A stretch of 64,000 nucleotides of DNA, from contig NZ_JPVN01000014.1 of the NCBI RefSeq assembly GCF_000772945.1, forward strand, positions 1-64,000, given 5' to 3'. The translations under genes and the position numbers were made by a program. Source of the DNA: Ureibacillus manganicus DSM 26584. GTDB lineage: Bacteria > Bacillota > Bacilli > Bacillales_A > Planococcaceae. Below the pieces are notes generated by a model. The model made no database searches and had not been told where the DNA came from. It saw only the letters and a list, made by a program, of their open reading frames with translations. Below are positions 25,595 to 33,873 of this stretch, piece by piece (the first letter of the stretch is position 1; each line of letters opens with the position of its first letter).

Positions 25595-27208
25595 ATGCGA
25601 AATTTTATCGAACAATTTGAGCAGGCTTTTTACCATGCATCAATTGGAATGGCAATCTTATCGTTAGATGGAATAAGGATAAAAGTGAATCCGGCTTTAT
25701 CGTATATTACTGGCTATGCAGAAGGTGAACTTTTATCCGTTTGTTATCGTGATATTATTCATCCAGATGATGTGGAAGAAGATTTTCATCATATTGAAGC
25801 ATTGCTTACAGGTGAAAGAAATTCATATGAAATGGAAACAAGATATATTCACAAAAATGGAAGTGTTGCATGGGTTTTGCATTCGGTTTTCATTGTTCGA
25901 AATGATGATGATAGTCTATTTTTTATCTCCCAAGTTCAGGACATAACGAAAAGAAAGAAACTGGAACTTGCTGTATCAGAAAGTGAAGAAAGGCTCCGTA
26001 ATCTAATCTCTCAATTACCAGATCCAGTCGTGGTACATGACGGAGAGACGATTTTGTTTGCCAACCCTTCAGCTGCCCAACTTGTGGACATGCCTTTGAA
26101 GGATCTCATAGGGGAGCCGACGATGGAATTCGTAGCTCCAGAACATTTGGACCTTGCAGAGAGAATTATTAAGGAAATTTTAGAGACAAATCAACCAAAC
26201 CACGATTTTGACTTAAGGCTACGAACTAAAAAAGGGCAATTAAAGGACGCCATTCTTTCTGCCATTCCCATTATGTATCTAGGTAAAGAATCCATTATGG
26301 TAAGTTATCGGGAGATTACGGAAAGGAAAAAAGTTGAACAAGAGTTGAAAGAAAGTGAAGAACGTTACCGGCAATTGGTTGAATTTTCGCCACTAGGAAT
26401 TGTTGTCCACCAAGATAAAATCATTAGCTATGTTAACTCGACTGCTTTACGATTATTAGGTGCAGAAAACATAAATGATGTCATTGGTTCTCATATTAGT
26501 AAATATATCCACCCAAATTATCAGGAAACTGTTTTTAATGAAATTTCAGCTCTCAATAATGGTGAAATCATACCAACAACTACTGAAAAATATATTCGAC
26601 ATGATGGAAAAGTCATTGATGTCGAAGTAAATGCAATGCCTATTCAATTAAATGGGAAATCTGCCGTCCAAGTAGTATTTTGGGATATAACCGAAAAAAA
26701 GAAAGAATCAGATTTAGTTCGCTACCGAGCTTATCATGATACATTAACGGATTTACCGAATAGGCTCAAATTCCAAATGGATCTGGAAGAAGAACTAAAA
26801 AAGAACAACGTATTTACGGTGATGTTTTTGGATTTGCATGGCTTAAAACCGGTGAATGATACGTATGGTCACCAAGCTGGCGATGTCCTGTTAGTAAAAG
26901 TGACATCACGCTTAAGCGGAGTGATTGAGACACAAGGATTTATTTATCGAATTGGCGGAGATGAGTTTGCAGTAGTTGTGCCTGGAGAAAATAATCAAAC
27001 AGAAATTATTGATATTATTAACAATATCGATGAAGCTATGAAACAGCCTATTTATATTTCAAATTCATTTGTTGAGATTTCTGCAAGTATCGGTGTTGTC
27101 TTTTATCCAGAACACGGTGATGACATAGAATCCCTTCTAAGACATGCAGATATGGCGATGTATCACGCGAAGAAAACGAAAACACTTTATAAAATTTATA
27201 GCAATTAA
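25595..27208 (+). CDS. Diguanylate cyclase with three PAS domains and GGDEF domain
   Basis: Three PAS domains lie at roughly residues 5-125, 130-245 and 255-370; each is followed by a short PAC-like segment ending DITKRKK, EITERKK or DITEKKK. The GGDEF domain occupies about 375-537 and has an intact GGDEF signature (residues 454-458) preceded by RIGG. The enzyme should make cyclic di-GMP from two GTP, with the PAS domains sensing a ligand or redox state. No membrane helix is seen, so it is cytoplasmic. No EAL or PilZ partner lies in the window. The ribosome site GAGGGAG precedes the ATG. Confidence 0.95.
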   Translation: MRNFIEQFEQAFYHASIGMAILSLDGIRIKVNPALSYITGYAEGELLSVCYRDIIHPDDVEEDFHHIEALLTGERNSYEMETRYIHKNGSVAWVLHSVFIVRNDDDSLFFISQVQDITKRKKLELAVSESEERLRNLISQLPDPVVVHDGETILFANPSAAQLVDMPLKDLIGEPTMEFVAPEHLDLAERIIKEILETNQPNHDFDLRLRTKKGQLKDAILSAIPIMYLGKESIMVSYREITERKKVEQELKESEERYRQLVEFSPLGIVVHQDKIISYVNSTALRLLGAENINDVIGSHISKYIHPNYQETVFNEISALNNGEIIPTTTEKYIRHDGKVIDVEVNAMPIQLNGKSAVQVVFWDITEKKKESDLVRYRAYHDTLTDLPNRLKFQMDLEEELKKNNVFTVMFLDLHGLKPVNDTYGHQAGDVLLVKVTSRLSGVIETQGFIYRIGGDEFAVVVPGENNQTEIIDIINNIDEAMKQPIYISNSFVEISASIGVVFYPEHGDDIESLLRHADMAMYHAKKTKTLYKIYSN

Positions 27209-27219
27209 AAATTAGAAAA

Positions 27220-27248
27220 AGCGCACCTCATCGAAGGGGTGCTTTTAT
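27220..27248 (+). terminator. Terminator of the diguanylate cyclase gene
   Basis: AGCGCACC pairs with GGGGTGCT imperfectly, followed by TTTATT. Confidence 0.75.
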
Positions 27249-27260
27249 TCATTAATTGAC

Positions 27261-27293
27261 AAAAAGCTACCAACATTGACTTTGGTAGCTTTT
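27261..27293. terminator. Bidirectional terminator between convergent genes
   Basis: AAAAGCTACCAA pairs with TTGGTAGCTTTT around CATTGACT. T runs occur on both strands, so it can serve the plus-strand cyclase gene and the minus-strand small membrane protein. Confidence 0.9.
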
Positions 27294-27295
27294 CA

Positions 27296-27526
27296 TCAGT
27301 TCATCATCTGATTGAATAGAAACATTTGATAGAACGCAGGCACCAATAATCCGAGTGCCAATGTTAATACTGCAAGAGATTTCGATTTGTTCATTTGTTC
27401 GTCTTCGTCATGTTTTAAATGTTCGAAATAAGTTAGAAAGAAATAGAGACAGAGAACAAACATAAGCGAAGAAAAGATTCCAATCCAAATTCCCATCGTC
27501 CCAAATGATGCAAATTGTTCCATCAT
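27296..27526 (-). CDS. Small two-helix membrane protein of unknown function
   Basis: The product of about 76 residues has two membrane helices (about 12-34 and 48-70) joined by a charged loop with EHLKHDEDEQMNKSK. No family is recognised. The ribosome site AAAGGTGG (minus strand 27539-27532) lies 5 and 8 bases before two ATG codons at 27526 and 27523, so the GTG within it is not the start. The terminator follows directly. Confidence 0.62.
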   Translation of the reverse strand: MMEQFASFGTMGIWIGIFSSLMFVLCLYFFLTYFEHLKHDEDEQMNKSKSLAVLTLALGLLVPAFYQMFLFNQMMN

Positions 27527-27768
27527 ATCAACCACCTTTCATTTTACTAACATTGAAAATTGTACCATTTACTGTTTAAATGGTTCTATCTTTTTTTATT
27601 TTTCGAATGGAATATAGAGAGAATTACATTAATTAAGTAGTCCTGCCACCAATAATATAAGTAATAATTTCCATTTTACCATAAATGCAAAAACTCCGAA
27701 TGTTGATGGGGTGCTAATAAACCGTAACTGTTCGCTTTTCAACAAACCTAATTTCAGCTAATATGATA

Positions 27769-27784
27769 TTAGATATGTATCTAA
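27769..27784. promoter_or_regulatory. Palindromic operator TTAGATATGTATCTAA upstream of the ArsR-like gene
   Basis: The 16-bp palindrome TTAGATA-TG-TATCTAA lies 31 bases before the regulator's start codon. The same palindrome, with AG in the centre, precedes the ABC transporter operon at 29816. Two identical arms in two promoter regions support binding by one regulator, most likely the ArsR-like protein between them. Confidence 0.8.
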
Positions 27785-27815
27785 TGAGTAACGAAGGTTG
27801 AGGGGAAGATTGCAT

Positions 27816-28835
27816 ATGGGAAGTGAGATGGATTTATTTGACCAGCCATTGGAGCAGGTCATGTATGTATCTTCACCGGTCGTTGAAAGCATAGGAATGT
27901 TATGTGCGATAACAACGAATAATAAAGAGTTTTTAGGAGAAGACCTTGCAAAAATGCAAGAGCTATTAGGAGAGCAACCTGTCATTGAACAGTTGAGAAT
28001 GCTGCCTCAAAATGGGGTTTTTTTCATATATAATCTACTTATTCCGATTCCGAACTTTACATCCGTTGAGCAGTTTACAGAAAAGCTCAAGCAATTGAAA
28101 GATGAGTATTTTGTTTATTATTTTTGGAGTGAGGAAATTCCACTAGAAACGGTTCACCAGCTTATACATAACCCCGCTTCCATCTGGGGTGTTGAAGCGA
28201 CTTATTATTGGCAGACGGATGAAAATCGTGCCTTTGTGGAAAAATGGCTGTCGGAGATAACAAACTTTAAGGAACAGTTTGCCAATCTAATATTGCAGAT
28301 TAGCCAAAATAGTCTATTTCAGGATTTGTTGGAATCCAAACAATCCGTCGCGCAACAGTCGATTGCGACACTGAAGCAATTATCGCTAGAACCGTTATTA
28401 CTTGCTCAATATGTAATGGGAAAGACTTTCAGACGTGTGAGCGATTATAAAATGTATTATTTCTTGCCGAGTTATTTTTTATCTCCTGTACGGATTCGAA
28501 TTTTTAATGAATCGGTTTGTTTTATCGTTTACGGCTGTGCGAAGCCACTATCCGATGATCGGGAAAAGAGTGAGACTTTAGCGAAGCAGCTTAAAGCTAT
28601 TGCGGATCCGAATCGACTGTTAATGCTTAGAATGCTTGCGACTCAAAAAGAGTACGGAGCGAAACTAGCGGAGTATTTAGGAATTACTACGGCAACTGTC
28701 TCCCACCATCTCGAAACATTGAAAAAAGTAGGCCTCGTACAAGAAGAAAAAATCGGGACAATCAAATATTTTACTGCAGACAAAGAACAAGTAAACGAAA
28801 TGTTTCGTTCGATGCAGATTTTCCTAAAAGCTTAA
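27816..28835 (+). CDS. ArsR-like winged-helix transcriptional regulator with long N-terminal domain
   Basis: The last 90 residues form an ArsR-type winged helix: LAKQLKAIADPNRLLMLRML, then a recognition helix in YLGITTATVSHHLETLKKVG. The first 245 residues form a separate domain of the kind found in the larger ArsR regulators of Bacillus, probably for ligand sensing or dimerisation. No CxC metal-binding motif is seen. AGGGGA lies 9 bases before the ATG at 27816. The paired operators at 27769 and 29816 suggest it represses itself and the ABC exporter. Confidence 0.85.
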   Translation: MGSEMDLFDQPLEQVMYVSSPVVESIGMLCAITTNNKEFLGEDLAKMQELLGEQPVIEQLRMLPQNGVFFIYNLLIPIPNFTSVEQFTEKLKQLKDEYFVYYFWSEEIPLETVHQLIHNPASIWGVEATYYWQTDENRAFVEKWLSEITNFKEQFANLILQISQNSLFQDLLESKQSVAQQSIATLKQLSLEPLLLAQYVMGKTFRRVSDYKMYYFLPSYFLSPVRIRIFNESVCFIVYGCAKPLSDDREKSETLAKQLKAIADPNRLLMLRMLATQKEYGAKLAEYLGITTATVSHHLETLKKVGLVQEEKIGTIKYFTADKEQVNEMFRSMQIFLKA

Positions 28836-28861
28836 CCGTGATTGGTTGAGCTTTTTGTTTT
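28829..28861 (+). terminator. Terminator of the ArsR-like gene
   Basis: AGCTTAACC pairs with GGTTGAGCT, followed by TTTTTGTTTTTTT. The 5' arm overlaps the stop codon. Confidence 0.9.
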
Positions 28862-28879
28862 TTTATTAAGGGGGCTGGC

Positions 28880-29700
28880 TTCTCAAGGACAGAAAAAGTG
28901 AATTTTCTCTAAAAGTTGTTCTTGAGACTGCTTCGCGAGGACAGAAAAAGTGATTTATTCGGAAAATTGTCTTCGAAACCGCTTCTCAAGGACAAAAAGA
29001 GTAATTTTTTCGGAAAATTGTCTTCGAAACCGCTTCTCAAGGACAAAAAATGTCTTCGAGAACGCTTCTCGAGGACAGAAAAAGTGATTTATTCGAAAAG
29101 TTGTCCTTGAGGCCGCCTCTCGAGGACAGAAAAAGTGATTTATTCGAAAAGTTGTCCTCGAGACCGCTTCTCGAGGACAAAAAGAGTGATTTTTTCGAAA
29201 AGTTGTCTTCGAGACCGCTTTTCGAGGACAGAAAGAGTGATTTATTCGGAAAATTGTCTTCGAAACCGCTTCTCAAGGACAAAAAGAGTAATTTTTTCGG
29301 AAAATTGTCTTCGAAACCGCTTCTCAAGGACAAAAAATGTCTTCGAGAACGCTTCTCGAGGACAGAAAAAGTGATTTATTCGGAAAATTGTCTTCGAAAC
29401 CGCTTCTCGAGGACAAAAAGAGTGATTTTTTCGAAAAGTTGTCTTCGAGACCGCTTTTCGAGGACAGAAAGAGTGATTTATTCGGAAAATTGTCCTTGAG
29501 ACCGCTTCTCGAAGACAGAAAAAGTGATTTATTCGGAAAATTGTCTTCGAAACTGCCTCTCGAGGACAAAAAGAGTAATTTTTTCGAAAAATTGTACTCG
29601 AGGCCACCTCTCGAAGACAGAAAGAGTGATTTATTCGGAAGATTGTCTTTGAAACATCTTCTCGTGGAAAAAAAGAGTAGTTTTATCGAAAAACTGTTCT
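28880..29700. repeat. Array E: seventeen 51-bp units of GAGGACA...TGTCCTCGAG
   Basis: GGACA cores start at or near 28885, 28937, 28988, 29039, 29071, 29122, 29173, 29224, 29275, 29326, 29358, 29409, 29460, 29511, 29562, 29613 and 29664. The period is 51 bp except for one 52 and two 32. Each unit holds CTCGAGGACA, 24 bases, TGTCCTCGAG and 19 bases, so GACA and TGTC keep the plan of arrays A, B and G. The segment from about 28937 to 29100 recurs 287 bp later, a sign of recent unequal exchange. The array lies after the regulator's terminator and before the exporter promoter. Confidence 0.95.
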
Positions 29701-29815
29701 AGAACTGGCCCGACAAACCCGATTCGATTATCCTCAACCTCATCCCAACCTATAATCCTCCTTAATTTTCAGAAAACTATTGAAATTCACACCCTAATAT
29801 TAGATAATCACCTTA

Positions 29816-29831
29816 TTAGATAAGTATCTAA
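29816..29831. promoter_or_regulatory. Palindromic operator TTAGATAAGTATCTAA upstream of the ABC exporter
   Basis: It matches the palindrome at 27769 in both 7-base arms, and a half-like TTAGATAATC follows at 29800-29809. The site lies 22 bases before the ATPase start codon. Confidence 0.8.
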
Positions 29832-29852
29832 TATTAGAGGGGAGATCAATCA

Positions 29853-30830
29853 ATGTCGGAATCAGTAATTCAAGTTCAACAAGTGAAACGAATTTATGAA
29901 GTGAAAACGGGGATTTGGAAGAAAGAGAAAAAGGAAGTTGAAGCAGTGAAGGGGATTTCTTTTGAAGTCAAAAAAGGTGAGATTTTTGGGTTGCTTGGTC
30001 CGAATGGTGCTGGGAAAACAACGATGATAAAAATGTTAACTACGATGTTGATCCCGACATCTGGTTCAATCCAGGTGCTTGGTTTCAATCCTATAAATCA
30101 GCACAAACAACTTAGGCCGCATATTAATTTCATTTTAGGTGGGGAGCGAAATTTATACTGGCGTCTGTCCGCTTATGATAATCTTGCTTATTTTGCTGAT
30201 CTATATAAAATTCCACGTTCAGTTCAAAAAGAGCGAATTCCACAATTACTAAAGCTTGTCGAATTGGAGGAAGCAGCTGATCGTAGAGTGGAAACCTTTT
30301 CGAAAGGAATGAAGCAGCGGCTTCAAATCGCAAGAGGACTGCTGAACAATCCGAAAATCCTATTTTTAGATGAACCTTCTATTGGACTCGATCCAGTGAG
30401 TGCAAGAAAGCTTCGTGACATTTTAAGGGATTTAAATGAACAAGGAACGACGATTGTACTGACGACTCATTACATGTATGAAGCTGATGAGCTGTGTGAC
30501 AGGATTGCTTTTATTAACCACGGAGAGCTTATAGCTATCGATACACCGCAAAATTTAAAACAACGTACGAATCATCTTTCGGTTATTGAATGCAAACTTG
30601 AAAACTGTACGAAACAAGAGATTACCAGATTTTTAGAGGAAGGCTCCAGCTCCATTTCAGAATATGAGATTCAAGAAGAACTAAACTTATTGAAAGTCCG
30701 ACTTCATGCAGATGAACCACAAAAGGTTGTTTCATTGCTATATAACTTGCCAAATTTAAATGTGCAAGATCTATCCATTACAAAACCAACATTAGAGGAT
30801 GCCTACATTACGATGGTAGGAGGGGTGTAA
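29853..30830 (+). CDS. ABC transporter ATP-binding protein (DrrA/ABC-2 type)
   Basis: The ATPase has Walker A GPNGAGKT (residues 49-56), a signature variant FSKGMKQRL (near 149), and Walker B LFLDEPSIGLDP (near 170). The H-loop follows at TTHYMYEADELCD. The last 80 residues resemble the C-terminal extension of DrrA/CcmA-like exporters. It should drive the two permeases encoded next. The gene starts at an ATG preceded by GAGGGGAGAT, and the downstream permease starts 2 bases after its stop. Confidence 0.95.
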   Translation: MSESVIQVQQVKRIYEVKTGIWKKEKKEVEAVKGISFEVKKGEIFGLLGPNGAGKTTMIKMLTTMLIPTSGSIQVLGFNPINQHKQLRPHINFILGGERNLYWRLSAYDNLAYFADLYKIPRSVQKERIPQLLKLVELEEAADRRVETFSKGMKQRLQIARGLLNNPKILFLDEPSIGLDPVSARKLRDILRDLNEQGTTIVLTTHYMYEADELCDRIAFINHGELIAIDTPQNLKQRTNHLSVIECKLENCTKQEITRFLEEGSSSISEYEIQEELNLLKVRLHADEPQKVVSLLYNLPNLNVQDLSITKPTLEDAYITMVGGV

Positions 30831-30831
30831 G

Positions 30832-31617
30832 ATGAGCGGAAATCTACAAGCCTTTTTCAAAACGATAATTGTACAAATGAAGTTATCCATAGCAAGACCA
30901 ATGTTTCAGTTTGTGATCTGGATATCGCCATTTTTTTACGCGACCATTACCTATTTCGTATACGGAGGGCAATCACCAGAGAAGATCTTTCAATATGTCG
31001 TTCTAGGTTCAGGATTTATGGGTTTATGGACGTCAATTGTTTATTCTTCCGCAAGTGATATAAACCGTGAACGCTATTATGGAACGTTGGAAAATATATT
31101 TGTTGCGCCAGTTTCATTCTCCTATATAATCATGGGGAAAATTGTGGGTAATACCATCTGGGGATTCGTCTCGATGCATTTGTCATTCATATATTTGCGG
31201 TTTGTCTTTAATCTAGAATATCCAATGTTAGAGCCATTACTAATCGTTTCGGCACACCTTGCAGTTGTCATTTCCATATCAGTATTTGCCTTTGTAATGG
31301 CGTTACTTTTTACATTATCAAAACAGGCAGAGGCATTAATGAACTTTATCGAATATCCGATATTTTTAATTTGCGGCTTTTTATTTCCTATTGTGATTTT
31401 ACCGACGTGGCTTCAACCATTTTCCGCTATCTTACCACCGACTTGGGCAATCGAGCTGTTAAGAACCGTTACGAATAGTGCAAGCACATCAACTCAAATT
31501 ATTCAGGCGTTCGTTATCTTAATTGCCATAACTACCATTTATGTTGGGATCGCATTTGTAGCGTATAAAGCGGTAGATAGGAAAGCTCGAATAGATGGAA
31601 AATTGGGGGTGTATTAA
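30832..31617 (+). CDS. ABC-2 type permease
   Basis: The 261-residue protein has six membrane helices and the ABC-2 pattern: early helices, GTLENIFVAPVSFSYIIMGK as the coupling-loop region, and the late FPIVILPTWLQPFSAILPPTW signature. It pairs with the next permease under the ATPase at 29853. The exported substrate is unknown. Confidence 0.9.
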   Translation: MSGNLQAFFKTIIVQMKLSIARPMFQFVIWISPFFYATITYFVYGGQSPEKIFQYVVLGSGFMGLWTSIVYSSASDINRERYYGTLENIFVAPVSFSYIIMGKIVGNTIWGFVSMHLSFIYLRFVFNLEYPMLEPLLIVSAHLAVVISISVFAFVMALLFTLSKQAEALMNFIEYPIFLICGFLFPIVILPTWLQPFSAILPPTWAIELLRTVTNSASTSTQIIQAFVILIAITTIYVGIAFVAYKAVDRKARIDGKLGVY

Positions 31618-31618
31618 C

Positions 31619-32407
31619 TTGGAAAGTATAAAACGATTTTTTAGACACGCACTACTATCATATAAGGCACTTTTTAGCATGTTAGATCCTAAAAACTATA
31701 TCCTTGTCATGTTATTAAATCCATTAACTCAAATGATCTTTTTTGCGATGTTGGTGAATTATGTTTATGGAGGAAAATGGCTAGAGGGATATGTTGCTTC
31801 CAATGCACTATTACTTTGCGTGATGAGCTCAGTGTTTGGCATGATGTCAGTTGTGATGTCAGACCGTGGGATGGGGACGTTACCGATCGTCATGGCATCA
31901 CCAGTCAATAAAGGGGTATTATTTTTCGCAAGATCTATTCCGCATATATTAAATGGGGCTTTTACTGCTATCCTCGGCTTAATTTTCGGTGTACTTATTT
32001 TTGGTATATCAATTCCAGTTGAAGCGATTTTGCCACTTCTGTGTATCTGGACCATTTCTATTTTTTCTGCATGTGGACTTGGCTTAATTCTAGGGTCATG
32101 TAGTTTTTGGACCCCATCGATGCATTTGCTATCAAACATACTAGCTAGTAGCTTATTACTTTTAAGTGGTGCGAATTATTCATTATCTGTTATGCCTAGT
32201 TGGTTGAGTGATTTAGCGAAGTTTTTCCCGTTAACACGCGGGGTTGAATTAACAAAAGCCATAGTAAATGAAGGTGACACTTCACATTTTTTACGATTAA
32301 TGTCGGAGGAATTTTTATTAGGCTGTATATATTTTGCGATTAGTATCGTTGCAATCCGTTACGCAGAGTATCTTGCGCGAGTGAAAGGCACTATGGAGAT
32401 GAGTTAA
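31619..32407 (+). CDS. ABC-2 type permease
   Basis: This second permease has about 263 residues and six membrane helices, with MGTLPIVMASPVNKGVLFFAR as the coupling region and SVMPSWLSDLAKFFPLTRGVEL as the late ABC-2 motif. The start is set by TTGGGGGTG upstream of the TTG at 31619, which lies two bases after the previous stop, so translation is tightly coupled. Frame sequence upstream of this has no ribosome site. The permeases resemble each other only in plan. Confidence 0.88.
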   Translation: MESIKRFFRHALLSYKALFSMLDPKNYILVMLLNPLTQMIFFAMLVNYVYGGKWLEGYVASNALLLCVMSSVFGMMSVVMSDRGMGTLPIVMASPVNKGVLFFARSIPHILNGAFTAILGLIFGVLIFGISIPVEAILPLLCIWTISIFSACGLGLILGSCSFWTPSMHLLSNILASSLLLLSGANYSLSVMPSWLSDLAKFFPLTRGVELTKAIVNEGDTSHFLRLMSEEFLLGCIYFAISIVAIRYAEYLARVKGTMEMS

Positions 32408-32523
32408 TCCACATCCTCAAAAAAATGAAGGAAAAAGACCGTTTCAGTTGAATTAATAAACTAAGGATCCATCCATAGAATGGTTCATGGATTCATAGAA
32501 TAATAGTTCAATGGGGGATAGGA

Positions 32524-32916
32524 ATGGAACACATCACAACATATACGGTGAAAGAAAATGAAATTGACGAACTTGGTCATATGAATTATTTGAATTATAT
32601 TATGAATTTTACAAGTGCTCGTATGGAATGGTTAAAGGAAATTGGACTTGGCTTTGAAGAATTAGTTGAACAGCAGCTTGGTCCGGTTTTACTAAAATTA
32701 GAAACAGATTATGTTAAAGAGGTCCGCTTGGGCGATCAGGTACAAATACGTACAAAGTTGAAAAGAGTGGGGACGAAAAGCTTTACACTAGAACAATATA
32801 CGTATCATGAGGATCAACTTTCAGCTTCATCTACTGCTATTATGACGATTATGGATTTACAAGCACGAAAAGCAATTCCAGTGCCAGAAGAAATCGCGCG
32901 GCATAAATCTGAGTAA
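32524..32916 (+). CDS. Acyl-CoA thioesterase (4HBT hotdog family)
   Basis: The 130-residue hotdog protein has the 4HBT motif ELGHMNYLNYIMNF (residues about 16-29), with Asp replaced by Gly-His-Met in the usual catalytic stretch. The later VRLGDQVQIRTKLKRVGTKSF is the family's second strand motif. It should hydrolyse the thioester of an acyl-CoA or related molecule. GGGGGATAGG precedes the ATG. It is separate from the ABC operon by 116 bases. Confidence 0.85.
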   Translation: MEHITTYTVKENEIDELGHMNYLNYIMNFTSARMEWLKEIGLGFEELVEQQLGPVLLKLETDYVKEVRLGDQVQIRTKLKRVGTKSFTLEQYTYHEDQLSASSTAIMTIMDLQARKAIPVPEEIARHKSE

Positions 32917-32937
32917 TCCAGCAAGGGGTGAATGTTC

Positions 32938-33294
32938 TTGAAGATTTATCAATTCAGTCAAGAAGTTGGGAAGAAGATTTCACATTACAATTCTAATTTT
33001 ATCATGTCTCGTATTACCCAAACCGAAAAGGTAACAAGGATAGGGTGTATGTACTTGGAGGGAAACGGGATTATTGGCTACCATCAAGCAACAGTTCCTC
33101 AACTTCTGCTAATTTTGAGCGGAGAGGGCACTGTAAGAGGGGAACAAGAGGAATACGTTAAGGTTAAACCTGGGGACGCAGTTTTTTGGGAGAAAGATGA
33201 ATGGCACGAGACAAAAACAGAGCAAGGGTTAACGGCAATTGTAATTGAGAGTGAAGAACTGAATCCATCAATGTTTATGCCTATCTATGATTAA
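32938..33294 (+). CDS. Cupin domain protein
   Basis: The protein of about 118 residues carries a single cupin barrel: GIIGYHQATVPQLLLILSGEG (first motif, with few histidines) and PGDAVFWEKDEWHETKTEQG (second motif with Asp, Trp, His). The metal-binding set is incomplete in the first motif, so it may bind a ligand and not catalyse. AAGGGGTGA lies 9 bases before the TTG at 32938, preferred over the ATG six bases earlier. It follows the thioesterase by 21 bases and is probably cotranscribed. Confidence 0.8.
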   Translation: MKIYQFSQEVGKKISHYNSNFIMSRITQTEKVTRIGCMYLEGNGIIGYHQATVPQLLLILSGEGTVRGEQEEYVKVKPGDAVFWEKDEWHETKTEQGLTAIVIESEELNPSMFMPIYD

Positions 33295-33450
33295 AATTAA
33301 CCATTCAAACCTACAGTAAATGTCTTCCAAACAATTTAATATCTTCCGCTTTTAAGAGTATGACGAACCCCCCTAAGGGAAATTTGCCTTGAAGAATACC
33401 AACCTATGAGAATTTTTTTAATAAGTATAAAGCTAATTGATTTTGAGAAA

Positions 33451-33494
33451 GAGAGTAAGCGAGGGATGTATCCCTACGTTTACTCTCTTTTTTT
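33451..33494 (+). terminator. Terminator of the thioesterase/cupin operon
   Basis: GAGAGTAA pairs with TTACTCTC and inside it GGAT with ATCC, followed by TTTTTTT. Confidence 0.9.
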
Positions 33495-33500
33495 GACTCT

Positions 33501-33850
33501 TTAGTTGGGAATAAGCAAAAAGTAGAATGTCTGTTTTGTTTTTGTTTACAACATAATTAGTTGGGAATAGGTTTGGTTATCATTCAATTTTCGATGTGAC
33601 TAAAAGATTGTTATTTTAACAACTAAAAATCGATAAATTATAGCTATAATTTACAATTTTGGTGCCAACGTTTACAAATTATTAAAAATTCTCACATAGT
33701 CAGTTAATATTTTGTTTTTATATTTGAGAAGTAAAAACAAATCAAAACAAAACAAAATTTGTTGTTTTTATGTTTGTTTTAAAAGAAATAAATGTTTGAT
33801 TGTTTCAAAATTAAAACCTGGAATATGAACATACCTATAAAAATTGCAAG
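33501..33850. promoter_or_regulatory. Upstream regulatory region of the sugar ABC operon with repeated elements
   Basis: A 13-base direct repeat, TTAGTTGGGAATA, occurs at 33501 and 33557. From 33700 the region is very AT-rich, with repeated AAACAAA and TTTGTTTT blocks (33730-33780). Such T/A-rich repeats are typical binding sites for DeoR-family repressors, and the operon ends in a DeoR gene, so a site here is plausible. No clear sigma-A promoter stands out. Confidence 0.4.
33663..33676. promoter_or_regulatory. Candidate cre site (CcpA) before the sugar ABC operon
   Basis: TGCCAACGTTTACA matches the cre consensus TGWAANCGNTNWCA at all but two positions. It lies about 200 bases before the operon start in the long AT-rich upstream region. 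Carbon catabolite repression of a sugar transporter is expected, but the two mismatches keep this a candidate. Confidence 0.5.
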
Positions 33851-33873
33851 AATGGTAACTGGAGGAGAGAGAT

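Noticed and set aside
28880-29700. Long reading frames on both strands over array E (for example 29050-29499)
   Set aside because: They are open because the unit is 51 bp (17 codons) and lacks stops. Both strands and several frames are open at once, no ribosome site precedes them, and the 32-bp short units shift the frame.
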